Of a DNA stretch of 64,000 nucleotides, positions 21,402-31,708 are shown piece after piece. A model generated the notes under the pieces. That model searched no databases. It saw only the letters and a program-made list of their open reading frames with translations, and was not told where the DNA came from. Numbering within the stretch: position 1 is the stretch's first letter; each line of letters opens with the position of its first letter. The position numbers were made by a program, and so were the translations under genes. The stretch is from Dactylis glomerata. Lineage: Eukaryota; Streptophyta; Magnoliopsida; Poales; Poaceae. The stretch is taken from positions 327,113 through 391,112 of the forward strand of contig QXEO01002103.1 of NCBI GenBank assembly GCA_007115705.1. Direction: 5' to 3'.

Positions 21402-24400
21402 CTAAACGTGAAGCAGTTCGGGAAATTCTCGTTGGAGATAATCCCCGCGTTCCCATGTGGCCTCACTTTCTGTATGGTTACTCCAGTGCACCTTGTACAT
21501 CTTGATCTTACGTCTATGGGTAAGCTGGACGTCTTCTTCAAGGATGCGGATTGGTCTCTCCCAATAGGTGAGGTCGTGGTTTAGGTCAATGGTGTTGTGG
21601 TCGATCTCCTTGAAGGTCTCGGGCTTATCTGGGACTTGCAGACATTTGCGGAGTTGCGAGATGTGAAAGACGTCATGGAACTCAGACAACTCCGCAGGCA
21701 GCTCCAGCTTGTAGGACATCTCTCCGCGGCGCTCTAGGATCTTGAATGGGCCGATGTAGCGAGGTGCAAGCTTACCCTTAACATGGAAGCGTTGCATACC
21801 CTTGAGTGGTGTCACTCGAAGGTACGCAAAATCTCCCACGTTGAAGGTAACAGATCTCCTCTTAGAATCGGCATAACTCTTCTTCCTAGATTGGGCTGCT
21901 TTAAGGCGGTTGCGGATAAGCTGGACTTGTTCCTCGGCTTCTTTGATGATGTCAGGGCCACAGATTTGGCTCTCTCCAGTTTTTGACCAGTTTAGCGGGG
22001 TACGGCACTTTCGTCCATAAAGGGCTTCGAAAGGGGCCATTTGCAGACTAGCTTGGTAGCTATTGTTGTAGGAAAACTCAGCAAACGGCAAGCAGTCTTC
22101 CCACTTGGTTCCATAGGATAGAACACAAGCTCGTAGCATGTCTTCAAGAATTTGATTTACTCGCTCAGTTTGACCTCCAGTCTGCGGGTTATAGGCTGTG
22201 CTGAAGGATAACTTAGTGCCCAAGGCTTCTTGGAGTTTTGCCCAAAATCGTGAGGTGAACTGAGGACCTCGATCGGAGACAATGGTCTTCGGGACGCCAT
22301 GAAGGCTGACTATACGCGCAATGTACAATTCTCCCAGACGGTTCCCATGGTCGGTGGTCTTGACTGGAATGAAGTGGGCAACCTTGGTGAGACGGTCCAC
22401 AATAACCCATATAGAGTCATGTCCCCGACTCGACGTTGGTAGCCCAGTGATAAAGTCCATTCCGACCTCCTCCCACTTCCATAAGGGTATTTTCAAGGGT
22501 TGCAATAAACCTGCGGGCCTTTGGTGTTCAGCCTTGACGCGTTGGCAAATATCGCACCAGGCGATGTAGGAAGTTATTTCCCTCTTCATGCCGTGCCACC
22601 AAAACTGTCCTTTCAAATCCTGGTACATCTTGGTGCCTCCGGGATGGATAGAGTAAGGGGTATCATGGGCCTCCTTCAGAATGGACTGCTTCAACTCCTC
22701 GATGTTAGGAACACATAGGCGGCCATTATACCATAGCACGCCTTCCTGATCAATTGAAAACCCAGGTACTTCCTCTCGTCCCATGCTACGCTTGATACCT
22801 TCGATACTTTCATGTCCCTTCTGAGCTTCCTTAATGATATCAGAGAGTGTGGGTCGTATCTCAAGGTTTGCTAGGAAACCGTGGCTGACAAGCTCAAGTC
22901 CAAACTTCTCGAACTCCTCGCACAAGTCTGGCTGGCTTGACTTTAATAGGGTATTTAGGGAACAAGGTTCTCGACTGAGGGCATCGGCGACCACATTCGC
23001 CTTTCCAGGATGGTAATGAAGCTCTAGGTCATAGGTAGGATAGTTCAGCTCGTGCGGGTGAAGTTGACGGGATAGGTAGGCGATGACCTTGCCGTCTTGC
23101 ATTAAGACACTTCCAAGCCCAAGCTTTGAGGCGTCGCAGTAGACGTCGAAGCTCTTGGTAATGTCGGGCATGGTTAGGATGGGGGATGACATGAGTCTCT
23201 TCTTGAGCTCTTGGAAACTTTCCTCGCACTTCTCAGTCCATTCAAACTTCTTGTCCTTCTTGAGTAGCTGGGTCAACGGACGAGCAATACTAGAAAATCC
23301 TTCTACAAACTTCCGGTAATATCCGGCTAGCCCAAGGAATGCTCGGACTTCTGTGGGATTGGTTGGGGCTTTCCTTTCCAGGATAGAGGTAATTTTGGAA
23401 GGGTCCACAGATACTCCACCGGCTGAAATGACATGGCCTAGAAATCCAACTTCCTTCAACCAAAATTCACACTTGCTGAATTTGGCGTAGAGCTGGTGTT
23501 CGCGCAGGGTTCCCAATACTAGCCGCAGATGCTCTGCGTGCTCTTCTTCGGTCTTGGAGTAGACTAAGATGTCGTCAATGAAGCCCACCACAAATTTGTC
23601 CAGGAACTTCATGAATACCTTATTCATGAGGTTCATGAAATAGGCAGGGGCATTAGTTAGGCCGAAGGACATGATCGTATATTCAAATAGGCCATAGCGT
23701 GTGGTGAAAGCAGTCTTGGGGATATCGGATTCTCGGACCTTCAGCTGATGATATCCAGTGCGGAGATCAATCTTGGAGAATACCCTTGCTCCACTTAGCT
23801 GATCAAACAGGTCTTCGATCTTTGGGAGTGGGTATTTATTTTTGATGGTCACATCATTCAGTTTACGGTAGTCCACACACAGGCGTATGGTACCGTCTCG
23901 CTTGTCCACAAAGATAACGGGCGATCCCCAAGGTGATGCGCTGGGATGGATGAGGCCTTTGCTGAGCATATCAGCGAGTTGTTTCTTTAACTCCTGGAGT
24001 TCTTGGGGGTTCATACGATAAGGTCTTTGAGCAATAGGAGCTGTTCCGGGAACCAACTGAATTATGAACTCGATATCCCGGTCAGGGGGCATACCTGGCA
24101 GCTCCTCCGGAAAGACGTCGGGGTATTCGCATACCACCGGTACTTGGTCAAGAGTCGGACCAGCGACAGACTTCTTATAATAAGCCTTCCGGGATGGCAT
24201 GGTGGCGATGTGCTCAATCTGGGTCCCATCACTGTTGGTCACGGTTATTGCTTTTTGGGCACAATCTATGTGGCCATGGTACTCGGACATCCAATCCATC
24301 CCAAGTACCGCGTCCAATCCCTTTGTGCCAAGAATAATCAAGTCGGCTTGGAACGACACCCCATGGATAACTACGGGTACCCCTTCGCAGGTCAAGTGTG

Positions 24401-25718
24401 CCCTAACTTGGGATCCGGGAATTTGGACTATCATATTGCGAGCCATCTTGGATGCGGTCAACCCACCCTTGGTCACGAACCTTTCGGTAACAAAGGAATG
24501 CGAAGCCCCATAATCAAATAACACTCTTGTGGGGACTGAGTTGAAGATAAACGTACCCAGAACAACGCCAGGTGCCTCAATAGCTTCTTCAGCGGTCACA
24601 TGGTTCAGACGACCTCTTGCATTGTTGGCTTGAGTCTTCGCGTTCCTCCCAGTGGTTCCACGGCCTTGACCCTGGTTGGGTCGCAGCGCGCTGAGGCTCG
24701 GCGCGGATGACTTCTTCAGGGGACACTCCTTAGAGAAATGTCCGGGCTGACCACAAGTGTAGCAGCCACTTCCTTGGCTGCGGTTGGCGGGGTTGAAAGT
24801 GTTGTGGTTGCCTCCAGAAGGATTTCCTCCAGTAGGGCGGTTGCTTGGATATTGGCAGTTGGGGTTATTGGGCCTAGGAGCCTGAGAGGCGAACCTCTGA
24901 GGGGGTGGTGCAGACCGTGACGGGGGCATGCTGCGGGACCTTTGACTACTTGGTCCTCCCTGACCCATCATCCTTCTCTTGCGGCTTTCACGGGCAGCTT
25001 TATTCTTGTCTTCTACCATGATAGCAGCGTCTACCAGAGCTTCCAGGTCGTTGTAAGGCACAACGACCAAGTAGGGCTGCAGATCTTCCTGGAGTCCGTT
25101 CATGAAGCGCTCTCTCTTTTTCTCATCTGAGTTGATGTCGTTGGGGGCATACCTCCCCCAGGTAGTGAACTTGTCAAGGTACTCGGTGACACTCATCCCG
25201 CCTTGCTTGAGGTTGAGGAACTTGTCGCGCATAATCTTGATCAGTCCAGTGGGAACGTGGGCCTTACGGAACTTGCTCTTGAAAGCCTCCCAAGTCATAA
25301 CTTGGCCTTCGGGCTGCATGGTGCGGACATTTTCCCACCAAGAACCCGTTGCTCCTGCTAGGAAGTGAGTGGCGTAGAGCACCTTCTCATTCTCTCCAAC
25401 TCCCGCATACTCGAGTTTGTTCTCGATGGTGTGGAGCCAGTCGTTGGCGTCAAGGGGTTCAGTGGACTTGGCGAAGGTTGGTGGGTTTGAGTTCTGGAAG
25501 TCTCTAAGCTTGCTGCGGGGCTTGTCGTCATCATTGCCACCATGATTGTTGTGGTTGGTGGCGATTTGCGCGAGGTGCTGGAGGGTTGCGAGGTTGGCTT
25601 GGCGCTCGGCTCGCGCGGCTTCGCGGTCTTCAAGCATGAGCCGCAACAGCTGCTCCATGCTTGGCTCAGGGGGTGGTGGCGGATTGCCTCCAGCTTGGCC
25701 TCGTGTTTCCGGAGCCAT
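21402..25718 (-). CDS. gag-pol: gag-pol polyprotein of element A (chromovirus), RNase H mostly deleted
   Basis: One uninterrupted frame of 1438 residues begins at the ATG at 25718 (product MAPETRGQ); the open frame upstream of this Met looks non-coding. Domains, approximate residues: gag 85-190; CCHC zinc knuckle near 316 (CYTCGQPGHFSKEC); aspartic protease near 402, reading DYG where Asp-Ser/Thr-Gly is usual; reverse transcriptase with FIDD near 710; start of RNase H (YCDAS) near 860; HHCC and D,D,E integrase motifs between about 1030 and 1190; a GPF segment near 1324; a chromodomain-like C-terminus from about 1380. RNase H jumps directly from a TYDLEL segment to HYHPGKANVVADALS, so the middle of the domain is missing in frame. 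The stop TAG (21402-21404) overlaps the target duplication of B. It probably makes no active enzyme set. Confidence 0.93.
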   Translation of the reverse strand: MAPETRGQAGGNPPPPPEPSMEQLLRLMLEDREAARAERQANLATLQHLAQIATNHNNHGGNDDDKPRSKLRDFQNSNPPTFAKSTEPLDANDWLHTIENKLEYAGVGENEKVLYATHFLAGATGSWWENVRTMQPEGQVMTWEAFKSKFRKAHVPTGLIKIMRDKFLNLKQGGMSVTEYLDKFTTWGRYAPNDINSDEKKRERFMNGLQEDLQPYLVVVPYNDLEALVDAAIMVEDKNKAARESRKRRMMGQGGPSSQRSRSMPPSRSAPPPQRFASQAPRPNNPNCQYPSNRPTGGNPSGGNHNTFNPANRSQGSGCYTCGQPGHFSKECPLKKSSAPSLSALRPNQGQGRGTTGRNAKTQANNARGRLNHVTAEEAIEAPGVVLGTFIFNSVPTRVLFDYGASHSFVTERFVTKGGLTASKMARNMIVQIPGSQVRAHLTCEGVPVVIHGVSFQADLIILGTKGLDAVLGMDWMSEYHGHIDCAQKAITVTNSDGTQIEHIATMPSRKAYYKKSVAGPTLDQVPVVCEYPDVFPEELPGMPPDRDIEFIIQLVPGTAPIAQRPYRMNPQELQELKKQLADMLSKGLIHPSASPWGSPVIFVDKRDGTIRLCVDYRKLNDVTIKNKYPLPKIEDLFDQLSGARVFSKIDLRTGYHQLKVRESDIPKTAFTTRYGLFEYTIMSFGLTNAPAYFMNLMNKVFMKFLDKFVVGFIDDILVYSKTEEEHAEHLRLVLGTLREHQLYAKFSKCEFWLKEVGFLGHVISAGGVSVDPSKITSILERKAPTNPTEVRAFLGLAGYYRKFVEGFSSIARPLTQLLKKDKKFEWTEKCEESFQELKKRLMSSPILTMPDITKSFDVYCDASKLGLGSVLMQDGKVIAYLSRQLHPHELNYPTYDLELHYHPGKANVVADALSREPCSLNTLLKSSQPDLCEEFEKFGLELVSHGFLANLEIRPTLSDIIKEAQKGHESIEGIKRSMGREEVPGFSIDQEGVLWYNGRLCVPNIEELKQSILKEAHDTPYSIHPGGTKMYQDLKGQFWWHGMKREITSYIAWCDICQRVKAEHQRPAGLLQPLKIPLWKWEEVGMDFITGLPTSSRGHDSIWVIVDRLTKVAHFIPVKTTDHGNRLGELYIARIVSLHGVPKTIVSDRGPQFTSRFWAKLQEALGTKLSFSTAYNPQTGGQTERVNQILEDMLRACVLSYGTKWEDCLPFAEFSYNNSYQASLQMAPFEALYGRKCRTPLNWSKTGESQICGPDIIKEAEEQVQLIRNRLKAAQSRKKSYADSKRRSVTFNVGDFAYLRVTPLKGMQRFHVKGKLAPRYIGPFKILERRGEMSYKLELPAELSEFHDVFHISQLRKCLQVPDKPETFKEIDHNTIDLNHDLTYWERPIRILEEDVQLTHRRKIKMYKVHWSNHTESEATWERGDYLQREFPELLHV

Positions 25719-26038
25719 TCTGGAGAGAGGGGGTTTGGTGAGATTCATAAAAAGGAAACTTATGCTTTCTTCAAATAGAAAAAGAGGAACTATACTCATG
25801 CATAGCATACATCCATGGCAACATACATAACAAACTCCAACAACCATGCATAGCAAGTTCAGGCATACATCATATATATACAAGCAAAAGAGTGCCAAAC
25901 ATGTCCAGGCACACACATACCACCAAGTCTCATACATCACCCAAGGAAAATGGTTCTAGAAGACCATACAACATCGATACGCAAAAAGGGAGCAAGCTAA
26001 TAACTACGAGGCAGCCTACGTGAGAGGTGTGGTGGAAT

Positions 26039-26896
26039 CTATTCGTCGCCGCTAACGTGGGGGACTATCTCCTCGAGGTCCTCCTCACTAGGAGTCTCAG
26101 GAGCGTAGAAGTCAAGGATAGCATCGCGGTCCTCACCGCTCTCGCTACCACGGTCGTCGTCATCGGTGCTAGCGGGCTCCTCGTCGAAGGCCTCCTGGTG
26201 GTCATCGTCGCGGCCAAGTACCGCCTCGTTCTCCTTGCGGAGCTCGGCGGTCTCCTCCTCCAGCTCGGACACGTGGCTCTCGAGAGAAGCCAAGTGGTCC
26301 TCCAACTCGCGGACGCACCTCCTCGGAGCCTTGTTCTTCTTCACAATCTTCCTCTTGGCAGCGAGGAGACGGTGACGTGAGAAGATAGACTCCTGGAGAT
26401 CCTCACGGAGAACAGCTAGCTCAAGGCCTCTCTCATCGGCGACCATTCGGACATGGTCCAGATGCTCCTGCGTGTGTTGCAGAAGGGCCTCGGTGTGGCA
26501 GAAGTGGCGGCTGAAGGGGGTGTGCGCAGCAGCCTGGTAGGGAAGGCCATCGGCGTCGACCCTCCCGTAGTGCTCGTAGCGGGTACCAAGCAGCTCGTCG
26601 AAGTGGAGGTGGACGAGGCGAGAGATGGCGTGACGCAGAACGCGCATCAAGCCATCGCCCCAGTTTCACTCGATCACCTCGAAGGTGAACTCCGATGAGG
26701 TGGGCGGGACCTCCTTCCCGCGGACCTGGCAAACCACATGGAAAGCCAGCTCGCGGGTACCCTCCTCAAACAGACGGTAGCCTCGCACCTCGGGACGCGG
26801 ACATCCAAGGCGCGCAGCCAACTCAACCAGGTCTCTCTCGAAGACCAGCACGTCCTCGTGGGTGCCGACCTGTCGGTGTGCAGTGGGACCGTCCAT
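26039..26896 (-). pseudogene. Extra 5' ORF of element A, coiled-coil protein, one stop codon
   Basis: A 286-codon frame from the ATG at 26896 to 26039 is broken only by TGA at 26666-26668; the surrounding residues continue in the same frame. It lies between the primer site and gag in gag sense, with 320 bases (25719-26038) of apparently non-coding sequence before gag. The N-terminal part has LVELAARLGCPRPEV and ARYEHY-like segments. A coiled coil follows (LEDHLASLESHVSELEEETA and neighbours), then a very acidic C-terminal quarter rich in Asp, Glu and Ser. The order matches the 5' ORF of E, and a distant relationship is plausible by eye. Function unknown. Confidence 0.7.
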
Positions 26897-27134
26897 CTAC
26901 ACAAGTTTTAAAGTAGAATTTATTAATGACTTACCCAAGTGTGCAAAATTCATACATAAGTAAAAAACTTGAATTTAAATGCAAGTAATTAAAGGATGAT
27001 TTAAGAATAAGGGAAGAGATGAGAGCAATATATATTTACCTTTGATATATATAGCCATCTATTTTATTTTAGGAAAATAGTTTTTGGTCCGATCTAACGC
27101 CCATGCTAAACTAGGGTCTCCTAAGGTCAGGATG

Positions 27135-27146
27135 GCTCTGATACTA
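27135..27146 (-). other. Primer binding site of element A (tRNA-Met, one mismatch)
   Basis: On the minus strand TAGTATCAGAGC lies four bases inside the 5' LTR. It differs at one position from the standard initiator tRNA-Met primer site seen in E. Confidence 0.82.
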
Positions 27147-27150
27147 ACTC

Positions 27151-30100
27151 TGTGGGGACCCCGGTTTACCATCCGGAACTCCCGTTATGCATACAATTCA
27201 TGATCCCAGGAAGACCGTCATGAATCCGCATAACAGAGTTGGCATTGCAGAATACAACATCCATTACATAAACAAGTCGTTAAGTCTTACATGGCCACTT
27301 GGCCGAATTCAAATGCCTCGTAGGGCAAGTTCACTAAACATAGCAGCGGAACACATAGATAGCGTCGGTAGCCCGGTTCATGCCTCTACCCTACAGGCGT
27401 CTGACCGGGAAACGATCCTAGTTCGCACCGGCGTCGTCGTACTCTCCATCGTCCTCCTCATAGTCATCATCATAGTCTGGCCAAGTTAATAGCCAGGGAC
27501 AAAGCCATGAGTACATTTTGGAATTGTACTCGCAAACCATCTAAGAGAAGATAACCACATGCTATTTGGCTGTAGCAAGGTTGGCTTGGTTGAAGGCAGC
27601 TTAATCCTAGAATGTTTCTCTTGTCGATATAGCATGTTCTACGACATTTCGATATCCTTATTAAAGAAGATACTTGCAAGAGAAGTCTTTGCAAAAGCTC
27701 TAGGAAAGGGGGAAACTCCTTGACGATTGCCTAAGGCAACCATGGTCAATCATACATGACCATTCTTCTATACCTCGGTAGTACCCTTCGAGTACCCCGA
27801 TCCATTCCCGTGCCACGGCAGTACCCTCCCAGTACTTCGTCCGGCACAAACTCCATTTTTCCAAGAATCATTTTGTAAAACCCAAAAACTCGACACAGGT
27901 TAAGTATGGCCATTCCAACCGTCCATGACCGAGAACACGGCTATTCAAATAGATTACACTCTGCAGAGCTTGTACACTTTACCCACACCATCCGATAAAT
28001 CCGTCGGGATACCACCACGGACCGTCATACACAAGTATGCGGGGTTTGGATAATCGATCATAGCCTTCCATCCATCCACCTTAGTACGGGTGCCTTCCCT
28101 GTGGAGTATACATCCCCGGCAAACCCTGGCCGTCTACCTCCGTCGAGAGTAGTTCCAGTGCCACGGTGGGAGAAACCCAAGTATCTTCCGGGCGGGTAGC
28201 CTATTGGCGGGCCCGCTATGCTGTTGCCCACCACTTGCGACAACCCGGATTCCGGGGTCCTACAGACCCTTATATAGTACGAGGCTCCCCGCACTAAAAC
28301 GGATAAACTTCAAACTAAGCCCCGTCCCTTCCAGGGTAATGTGGTTGTACAGGGGTAATTGGTTTGGCGAACACGCATACACAATGCCCTTTTTCAGAAA
28401 AACCACCAACTCCTTCATCTCCCATTGTCCACTCCTTGCTTATGAAACCATTTTAAAACATCTCAATGAAGTAGCAACTACTCCAAGGTTTTCGAAACCA
28501 TTTTCGAAATACTTCCCGAGAGTAAACCCAATTTCCTAGAGTTTTGGCTCCACTACAAGTTTTCCAAAGACAATGATGCTAGCCATCAAGTCTCTAATAG
28601 AAGAGGTGTTGCATAGGTCACAATAGGTGTCATCTCAATGGATGATATCAAGTTGACTTGTGGAGCTAAGTCACCAACTATTGCTCCCTAGGGATTAGTA
28701 GTAATATAGAGTATAATGCATCAATAAGAGAGTAGGAGTAAGCAATGCATAGAGTAATAATAGGATTCAGATATGCATCAAGTAGATGGCTTGCCTTGGT
28801 TGGCTTGTCCCTTGTCTCCTTCCTCCTGATATTCAAAGACCTCTCCTTCCTCCGCACACTCGTCGTTCGAATCTATCGCCGGAGAAAGGACAACAACACA
28901 CAATGAGCACACATGCATACAAGATTCACACTCAATCATGCAACACACTACTCAACATTGATTATCAGAAGCAAACAAGTTTAGATATCTAAACCAACAA
29001 TATTCTCACAAGAAAACATTATTCATATTGAGACAAATCAATTTCTATTAGCAACTAAATCCTATTCTCAAACAAACAAGTTGCAGGCATCCACATGCAT
29101 CAAGATATAGCATCCAGCATATATTTAGGCAACTAACAATATTACAGAACCAAGAAAGTTGGAATTAGGTCAAAAGAGTAAATGGTTAATTTATCAAGAA
29201 TTTCCTATTCCCAATATCACTATACAAACATTTTAATTCCACAAAACATTCTGTAAACCCTAAAATTCTACCAGAGACCAATTTAGAAAGCTAAAGTAAT
29301 ATAGAACACACTAGAGGTGGAATCACCTGAAAATATTAATCCTACTGCCCACAATAAATTAATCAAGACAAATCCTCAATACCACTCAATTAATTACTAC
29401 AGGAGATAAAATACTTCTAAAACAGTAAATCCACTTCCTACAGCTTCACATAGGAACAGGGCATCTATGAAAATTGGAATCAACCATTTTCATCACACAC
29501 AATTTCAGATTTGGATTTATGAAGATAAAACCCTAGATCTACAACAAATAATGCACAGATAATTTTGAATGCCCTAAAAATCAAACAAGCAGTACATTCA
29601 GGTAGTCAATAACACTAGGAGCACATAGAAATTTGAATCACCATTTTTGGACTCACAGAATTATTTCTATGCATTTTTGAATCAAACAGGAGATTTCAAA
29701 TGAATTAGCAGTTTTTGAAAAAAAAACGGGCCAGATCCGCGGGGCTAGGCTGGATCTGAGCTGGGCCGGCCCATTTCGGGGGAAAGCGCGCGGGAGAGGC
29801 GATTCAAATGGCTAAGGCGCGGGCCCCAGCTGTAAGCGGCGCGCGCTTACCGAATCGGTATCGGACGCCGTGGTCCGTCCGATTAGACCGGAGATCGATG
29901 GCAGAGGGCCGTCGTCTCCCTCGCATCGAGGCTGGGGGAAACCCTAGCCCTAGCTACTGGAAGTTCGAGGGCGAGGCTCACCTAGGGGCGTCGAGGGTGG
30001 CTGGGCAGCTGCAGGGCGGCGGTGGTCCTTCTAAATCTCCTCCGCGTCCGGTTCCTGCAAGAAGAGGGGCTCGATGTGGTGTGTGCGGCCGTGCTCGCCT

Positions 30101-31703
30101 GCAGTGACCTTTGGGTTCCGATGGCGATGGCGACGTCCTTGCTCTGCTAGACACGGAACGGAACACGGTGTTAGCTCCAGGCCTAGCAGAGGAACGAGAC
30201 GAAGCAGAAGAAGAGCAGGAAGAGGCAGTCGACTTCGACCCACGGCTTCGCCGTCTACCCCAGCTCCGGCGAGTTTCCTCGGGCTCTGCTGCCCGGGGAA
30301 GGGACTGGCTTCGTCGCCTGGGCTCAGAGATGAGAGGGAGTGAGGTGAGGAGGCGAATGAGCAGCAGAGGAGGGCTCTAGAGGGGGTCGAGGCTTTTTAT
30401 CTAGCCGGCGTGGTCGCGGTGCAGGGTGCACCTCGACGGTGGCGATTGGGAGAGATGGGCGGTGTTTCTGGAGCAGCATCGTGAGCTGAGTCTAGCGCTA
30501 GGGTTGGCTAGGTCGGGCGCGCTCTGCTTCGGTCGCGGCACGGTCGGTTTTAGCTCAGGTGCGTGTGAACCGGTGCGCGGCGTGGCGTGTCGAGTCGGCT
30601 AGAGTGCAAGGCAGTGGTGGCATTGCGATGTGGGCACGATGCCGTGCTCGATCGTGTGCAGGGCGAGGCGAAGGGTGGAGGGAGTGCACGGGAACGCACA
30701 CGCCGGTCTCGGCATCTCTGGGCGTCGTCGGGCGCATGCAGAACGGGGCTGGGGCGTGGCCTATAGGAGGTTTGGGCGGCAGCGGCAGATTGGGCGAGCT
30801 TGGCGGTGGCAAGTGGGACCTGGTGGCGCAGTGGTGGTCGGTGGCGTCTCCTCGAAGCCTCAGTTCAACGGGCGTGCGCCCTGGTCTTGCCGGCGAGGAA
30901 GAGAGAGGGCAAGGTGAGGTAGGGGCTGGGTCTCTTTGCATGCTGGGGTCGGGGTGGTGTTGTAGTGGTGGTGCTGGCCTCTGGTTGGGGGTGAGCGACA
31001 GTGGAGGGAGAAGAGAATCAGAGAGAGAGAGGGAGGGAGAAGATCTCCCTAGATCACCTCGGGCCTCCCTCCTTCCTTGTGTCCAAGTGCTACAGGACAA
31101 GAGCTAGGGCTAGTGTTTGAGGGAAGGGTAGAGGGAAAGGAAAGGGTGTCGGCCAGGGTTGCCACTTTGGGTGAATTGCAAAGAAAAAGAGAGAAGAAAT
31201 GAGAGAGGAAGAAGAAAAGGGCCATTTGGCCAAAATTCATTTGAATTTTGAAAAATCAAAATTACCAAGAAGGAGGTGGTGATGGTTTGCTCAAATGGGT
31301 TCTATAATTGATATAAACCATCCTGCAAGTTTTCAGAATTTTTGAATGAGTGGAAAAGAGGTTTTGGTGAAGTCCTAATTATTGAATAAAAGTGCAAGAC
31401 TAAAGTTTGGAATAAAGGGAGAAAAAGAATTTGTTGATATCAAGCACCCTCCTATTTGGTCAAGCTATACATAAAATCATAGTGCTCCATCATGCACTAA
31501 TGCACATGACCAATTGTGAAAATCTAGGAAGAAAAGAAAATAATCTAGCACACACACATATGCACATGAAATCATGCCAAGCACACAAAGAAGATCACTA
31601 CCTTAGCACACAAGCTTAAATGGGAAACAAGTTTTTTTTTTACCCCATTTTCTATTGCATGGAAATTGATTTGAAATCTGATTACAAAAGGTAGGGTGTT
31701 ACA
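27151..31703 (-). repeat. 5' LTR of element A (4553 bases)
   Basis: The partner of 8253-12814, it begins TGTAACACCC at 31703 on the minus strand and ends ...CCCCACA at 27151. The GC-rich block lies at about 29720-31040. The target duplication CTCAG follows at 31704-31708. The long frames at 30555-31107 on both strands are mirror shadows of GC-rich sequence. Confidence 0.95.
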
Positions 31704-31708
31704 CTCAG

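Larger units (their letters stand above)
8253..31703 (-). mobile_element. Element A: Ty3/gypsy chromovirus with 4.6-kb LTRs, interrupted by B
   Basis: LTRs at 8253-12814 (3') and 27151-31703 (5') carry TG...CA ends and the target duplication CTCAG (8248-8252 and 31704-31708). On the minus strand the order is 5' LTR, tRNA-Met primer site, 5' coiled-coil ORF, gag-pol with a C-terminal chromodomain, polypurine tract, 3' LTR. Element B sits in the short gap between the gag-pol stop codon and the polypurine tract, so the coding frame was not cut. A lies in the 3' untranslated region of C. The chromodomain and pol motifs indicate a Tekay/Del-like chromovirus. Without B it is about 14.9 kb. Confidence 0.93.

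Noticed and set aside
30555..31107. Long overlapping ORFs of 181 and 182 codons on both strands in the A LTR (similar at 11608-12124)
   Set aside because: They mirror each other in a GC-rich, stop-poor block; the frames differ between the two LTR copies and show no domain.
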